A stretch of DNA of 64,000 bases from Catonella morbi ATCC 51271 (GTDB taxonomy: Bacteria > Bacillota > Clostridia > Lachnospirales > Lachnospiraceae): NCBI RefSeq assembly GCF_000160035.2, contig NZ_KI535370.1, forward strand, positions 307,717 through 371,716, read 5' to 3'. Positions within the stretch are counted from its first letter, which is position 1, and the number at the start of each line of letters is the position of its first letter. Below, piece after piece: positions 61,253-64,000 of this stretch. Below the pieces are notes generated by a model. It saw nothing but the letters and a program-made list of their open reading frames with translations, was not told where the DNA came from and did not search any database. The position numbers were made by a program, and so were the translations under genes.

Positions 61253-62760
61253 TTACAGCTGTTTCAACACTGACATCTGCTGAATTTAAGAAGGCAAAGC
61301 ATAAACACACTCTTTTGCTTATTCTGTCAGCAGTTATATTAAATTATTTTTACTTATTTAATGCAATGTCCTCTACAGGTAAAGAATGGACAAATATACT
61401 TTTTGGTATTCCTATGATTAACACTTTGCTTCTGTCTGTGTTAATGACAGTACTTGCAAGCAGAACTGTGGATATTGAAAACAAAGGTTCTATGTGGAAT
61501 TTACTGCCTACTCTCAACAATAGGACTCATATTTACCTTGGAAAACTTTGTTATGGTTTTATCAATCTTACACTATTTTGTATAATTCAAATGTGTATGG
61601 TAGTTTTTATTGGAATACACTCAGGTTTTTCAGGGGCTGTACCTCTTAGTGCAATTTTACGTACATTTTTTGCGGAAATTATAAGCGGTATGATAATATT
61701 CCAGCTACAGAGTCTGCTTTCTCTCATATTTTATAACCAGTTTGCCGCCCTTTCCATAGGCTTTGGTGGTATACTCACAGGTTTATTTATGGCTTATATC
61801 AGCAGTAAACCTTGGACTCCATGGTCAGTATTGCTCTCCCTTAGCACAGTTGATATGAATTTTGATTCAGCTGCAAAAATTATGTCACTAAGCTTTAACC
61901 ATATATCTATTATGGGAATCTTTATAGCTTTCCTGTATTTGCTCGGAACATTTTTACTTGGACTTTTTCTTTTTACCAAATCTGAACAAGGTACTTCTAT
62001 ATTAGGCTTTAAGAGGCATAAAGTCTCCACATCGCTTCACATCAGCCTTCCTGCTGAGTTAATTAAGCTTAAACGTAATCCAATCTGGCTCTCATTTATA
62101 CTGATTCCTGTAATCTCAGCAGTAATCGGCACAATTAACTTTAAGGCGAACCGTGAGGTACTTAAGTTTACCTGGGAAGCTCTTTGGACACAACAGTCTC
62201 TGTTCTTGGGTTTATTCTTCCTTTCTCCTCTTATAGGTATACTCTCAAGTCTTCTTTGGAGAATGGAGCACTCCGGTAGCAACTGGAATCTGATTCTTAC
62301 CGTAACTTCTCCCGTAAAGCTCATAAAGGACAAGTGGATTACAGCAGGTATCATGTCTTCGCTAAGTATAATATGGATTGTAATTATCTATATATTTTCC
62401 GGAAAAATACTTGGACTCCCCGGAAATATACCTGTACAATTTTTATACAGAATTCTTTGCAGCATACTTTGTGTAGTAACAATAGCTGCAGTTCAATGTA
62501 CATTATCAATGATAATACACTCCTTCGCCATCCCTGTCGCACTTGCCTTTGCCGGAAGCCTTGCAGGGGTTGCCCTGACAGTTAAAGGATTTTACTATGC
62601 AACTCCGTTTTCTGCTTTGATATATAGTTTGGGAAGTACCGCAATTACAGGCGCTCTTAATATACCTGTTCTTATAGGCTCTTGCGCGCTTTATCTTGTT
62701 TTGGTATTTATTATCAGCAATATTTATCTAAGAAAAGCCGATGTCCGGACTCAAGTTTAA
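61249..62760 (+). CDS. LanEG-like ABC permease with fused halves
   Basis: This 503-residue membrane protein has about 12 TM segments in two homologous halves (about 1-250 and 255-503). Each half begins with an amphipathic segment (SAEFKKAKHKHTLLLILSAV; PAELIKLKRNPIWLSFILIP) and contains a similar GSMWNLLPTL / GSNWNLILTV motif. It resembles LanE and LanG subunits joined into one chain, replacing the usual two genes. It is coupled by a four-base overlap to the ATPase. It should work with that ATPase to remove peptides such as lantibiotics from the membrane. Confidence 0.82.
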   Translation: MITAVSTLTSAEFKKAKHKHTLLLILSAVILNYFYLFNAMSSTGKEWTNILFGIPMINTLLLSVLMTVLASRTVDIENKGSMWNLLPTLNNRTHIYLGKLCYGFINLTLFCIIQMCMVVFIGIHSGFSGAVPLSAILRTFFAEIISGMIIFQLQSLLSLIFYNQFAALSIGFGGILTGLFMAYISSKPWTPWSVLLSLSTVDMNFDSAAKIMSLSFNHISIMGIFIAFLYLLGTFLLGLFLFTKSEQGTSILGFKRHKVSTSLHISLPAELIKLKRNPIWLSFILIPVISAVIGTINFKANREVLKFTWEALWTQQSLFLGLFFLSPLIGILSSLLWRMEHSGSNWNLILTVTSPVKLIKDKWITAGIMSSLSIIWIVIIYIFSGKILGLPGNIPVQFLYRILCSILCVVTIAAVQCTLSMIIHSFAIPVALAFAGSLAGVALTVKGFYYATPFSALIYSLGSTAITGALNIPVLIGSCALYLVLVFIISNIYLRKADVRTQV

Positions 62761-62774
62761 AAAACGTAGGAAAA

Positions 62775-62807
62775 ATCCCCTTGCAGCAAGTAAAACTGCA
62801 GGGGGAT
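62775..62807 (-). terminator. Terminator of the MATE gene
   Basis: CTGCAG and the flanking C-rich/G-rich arms (ATCCCCTTGCAG / CTGCAGGGGGAT) form a 12-pair stem with one wobble. The minus strand continues with five T. On the plus strand no T run follows, so it acts mainly for the MATE gene. Confidence 0.7.
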
Positions 62808-62819
62808 GAAAAATTATAT

Positions 62820-64000
62820 TTAAGCGTTCTCTTTAACTTCTTTATCTTTTAGTCCTCTAAGCTCCTTAAAATTCTTCATCAGCATAAATATTACAATCAC
62901 CGAAAGGAAAATATCAATTGCAAGAGAACCGGTATATATTGACTGTGTTCCAAAAATTCTTGGAAGTATTATCATAAGCGGAATATATAAAAACAGCTGT
63001 CTGCCAAGTCCCATTATCATTGCAGGCGCTGCCTTTTTAATGGAAGGCCAGAATGTCATAGCCGTCATGGTAACAGAAAGTAAAGGTGCTATTGTCATAA
63101 ATATTCTGAAGCTTGCTATGTAGCTCTCATTAAAGTTTACATTTGGCAGCATACTTCCTAAGACAAGTGTAGGACTGCACATTGACACCAGCCAGAATGG
63201 AAGCATTATAATAAGTGCCACAAAAGAGAATATCTTAAATGAACTTATACTCCTTTCATACTGCTTTGCACCGTAATTAATCCCCGCCACAGGCTGTAAT
63301 GCCCTCATAAGTCCATAAATAGGTGTTAGTGAAAAGTTAAATATTCTAAATACTGCTCCGTAAAAGGTTATATCAAGATCTGTTCCATAGGCCTTCAAGG
63401 CTCTTAGAATAATAATTCCCTGTATAACCCCCATTATGCTCATTATAAGTGATGGCATACCAAGGGAAATGATTTCTTTAACTATTTCCTTATTGTAGCT
63501 TATTGTAAATACATTGGCATTAAAACTTGCTTTGCCCCCTTTACAGTATATTACAAATAACAGCGCATATACAAACATACCTATATTAGTTCCCCAGGCT
63601 GCACCGACAACTCCCATTTTGAAAACAGCCATAAGTATGTAGTTTGATATTATGTTTACTACAAGCCCCACACCCATCATAATCGCGGCTGTTTTCATCT
63701 TGCCTTCAGCCCTTACTATCATATTATATGCAAGACCTATAATCCAGAATATACTTCCTATCAGGGTAATCCTAAAATAGCTTATCGCATATGTTAATAT
63801 TTCTCCATCGGCCCCAAGCAACCTAAGTAAAGGTTCCATAAATACAAATCCTACTGCCATCATAATCACAGTTGCTATTACGGAGATTAAATTCGCATTT
63901 CCAAGTAATTTTTTCTGCGTTTCCTTATCATCTCTACCTAGTAAAATACTAAGGTATGAGCCTGCTCCCACGCCTACAAGTGAGCCTAAGCCCAGACTTA
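62820..64000 (-). CDS. MATE-family efflux transporter, partial
   Basis: At least 392 residues of a multidrug/toxin efflux transporter with about 10 TM segments visible. Features are GVGAGSYLSILLGR, RAEGKMKTAAIMMGVGLVVNIISNYILM and ALQPVAGINYGAKQYERS. The N-terminus lies beyond position 64000, since the frame is open to the window edge (SLGLGSLVGVGAGS). A GTG at 63971 is therefore not the start. It is an Na+- or H+-driven exporter by family; the substrate is unknown. It is convergent with the LanEG-like gene, separated by a terminator. Confidence 0.9.
   Translation of the reverse strand, partial: SLGLGSLVGVGAGSYLSILLGRDDKETQKKLLGNANLISVIATVIMMAVGFVFMEPLLRLLGADGEILTYAISYFRITLIGSIFWIIGLAYNMIVRAEGKMKTAAIMMGVGLVVNIISNYILMAVFKMGVVGAAWGTNIGMFVYALLFVIYCKGGKASFNANVFTISYNKEIVKEIISLGMPSLIMSIMGVIQGIIILRALKAYGTDLDITFYGAVFRIFNFSLTPIYGLMRALQPVAGINYGAKQYERSISSFKIFSFVALIIMLPFWLVSMCSPTLVLGSMLPNVNFNESYIASFRIFMTIAPLLSVTMTAMTFWPSIKKAAPAMIMGLGRQLFLYIPLMIILPRIFGTQSIYTGSLAIDIFLSVIVIFMLMKNFKELRGLKDKEVKENA

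Overview
This window is AT-rich chromosomal DNA from a low-GC Gram-positive anaerobe. Lineage clues are the SpaII-type lipoproteins with Ser/Thr-rich linkers, several sugar ABC importers without their own ATPases, an MptD-type ECF transporter, an EAL-HDOD protein, a sucrose phosphorylase, a LanF-like ABC system and the sigma-A promoter style. Together they point to Lachnospiraceae (Clostridia). The genus cannot be fixed from the sequence alone. I see no rRNA, intact tRNA, phage, insertion sequence or CRISPR array. The architecture is ordinary chromosome with several small dispersed intergenic repeats. Layout, left to right: (1) 430-4958, a DIP1984-family protein, then an iron-siderophore ABC importer (lipoprotein, two FecCD permeases, ATPase) behind a Fur-like box. 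(2) 5301-7245, an EAL-HDOD signalling protein with a palindrome at its promoter, a peroxiredoxin and a BFD-like [2Fe-2S] protein. (3) 7463-13837, an AraC regulator divergent from a glycoside hydrolase (GH129/GH101-like) and a three-gene sugar ABC importer. (4) 13969-18201, a CapA-like protein, sucrose phosphorylase and glutamate dehydrogenase; gdhA has a long leader containing a repeated hairpin. (5) 18584-28587, an oligopeptide (Opp) locus with two tandem binding lipoproteins. It has two striking in-frame insertions: a complete seven-bladed RCC1-like propeller inside the outer loop of the OppC permease, and a helical, charged insert of about 170 residues inside the OppF ATPase. (6) 28897-37798, a DUF1653 protein, clpB coupled to a ribbon-helix-helix regulator, an exported 5'-nucleotidase, a YibE/F membrane protein and an autoregulated GntR factor. 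(7) 37996-46911, YbaK and ArsC/Spx-like proteins, a GH31 glucosidase with its ABC importer and LacI regulator, and a secreted GH-A-like protein. (8) 47142-51468, an ECF importer divergent from a type-B carboxylesterase, with matching operator palindromes at both promoters. (9) 51548-54710, a uracil-DNA glycosylase-family protein, an AlbA/ATPase regulator and a YdcF-type membrane protein. (10) 55200-58199, the gadC-gadB acid-resistance pair. (11) 58255-64000, a 42-residue Cys-motif mini-protein, a two-component system beside a LanF/LanEG-like transporter with fused permease halves, and a MATE transporter cut by the window edge. How the genes work together: much of the window is nutrient uptake (iron, peptides, two or three sugars) paired with dedicated cytosolic glycosidases and local regulators. 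Glutamate metabolism (gdhA) and glutamate-dependent acid resistance (gadCB) are both present. The strongest candidate for something undescribed is the modified Opp transporter. It has an extracytoplasmic propeller on the permease, a cytoplasmic helical insert on the ATPase, and a small one-TM protein translationally coupled at the end of the operon. Next is a family of intergenic elements of about 130 bp (three copies) that all sit directly behind the terminator of a minus-strand gene.
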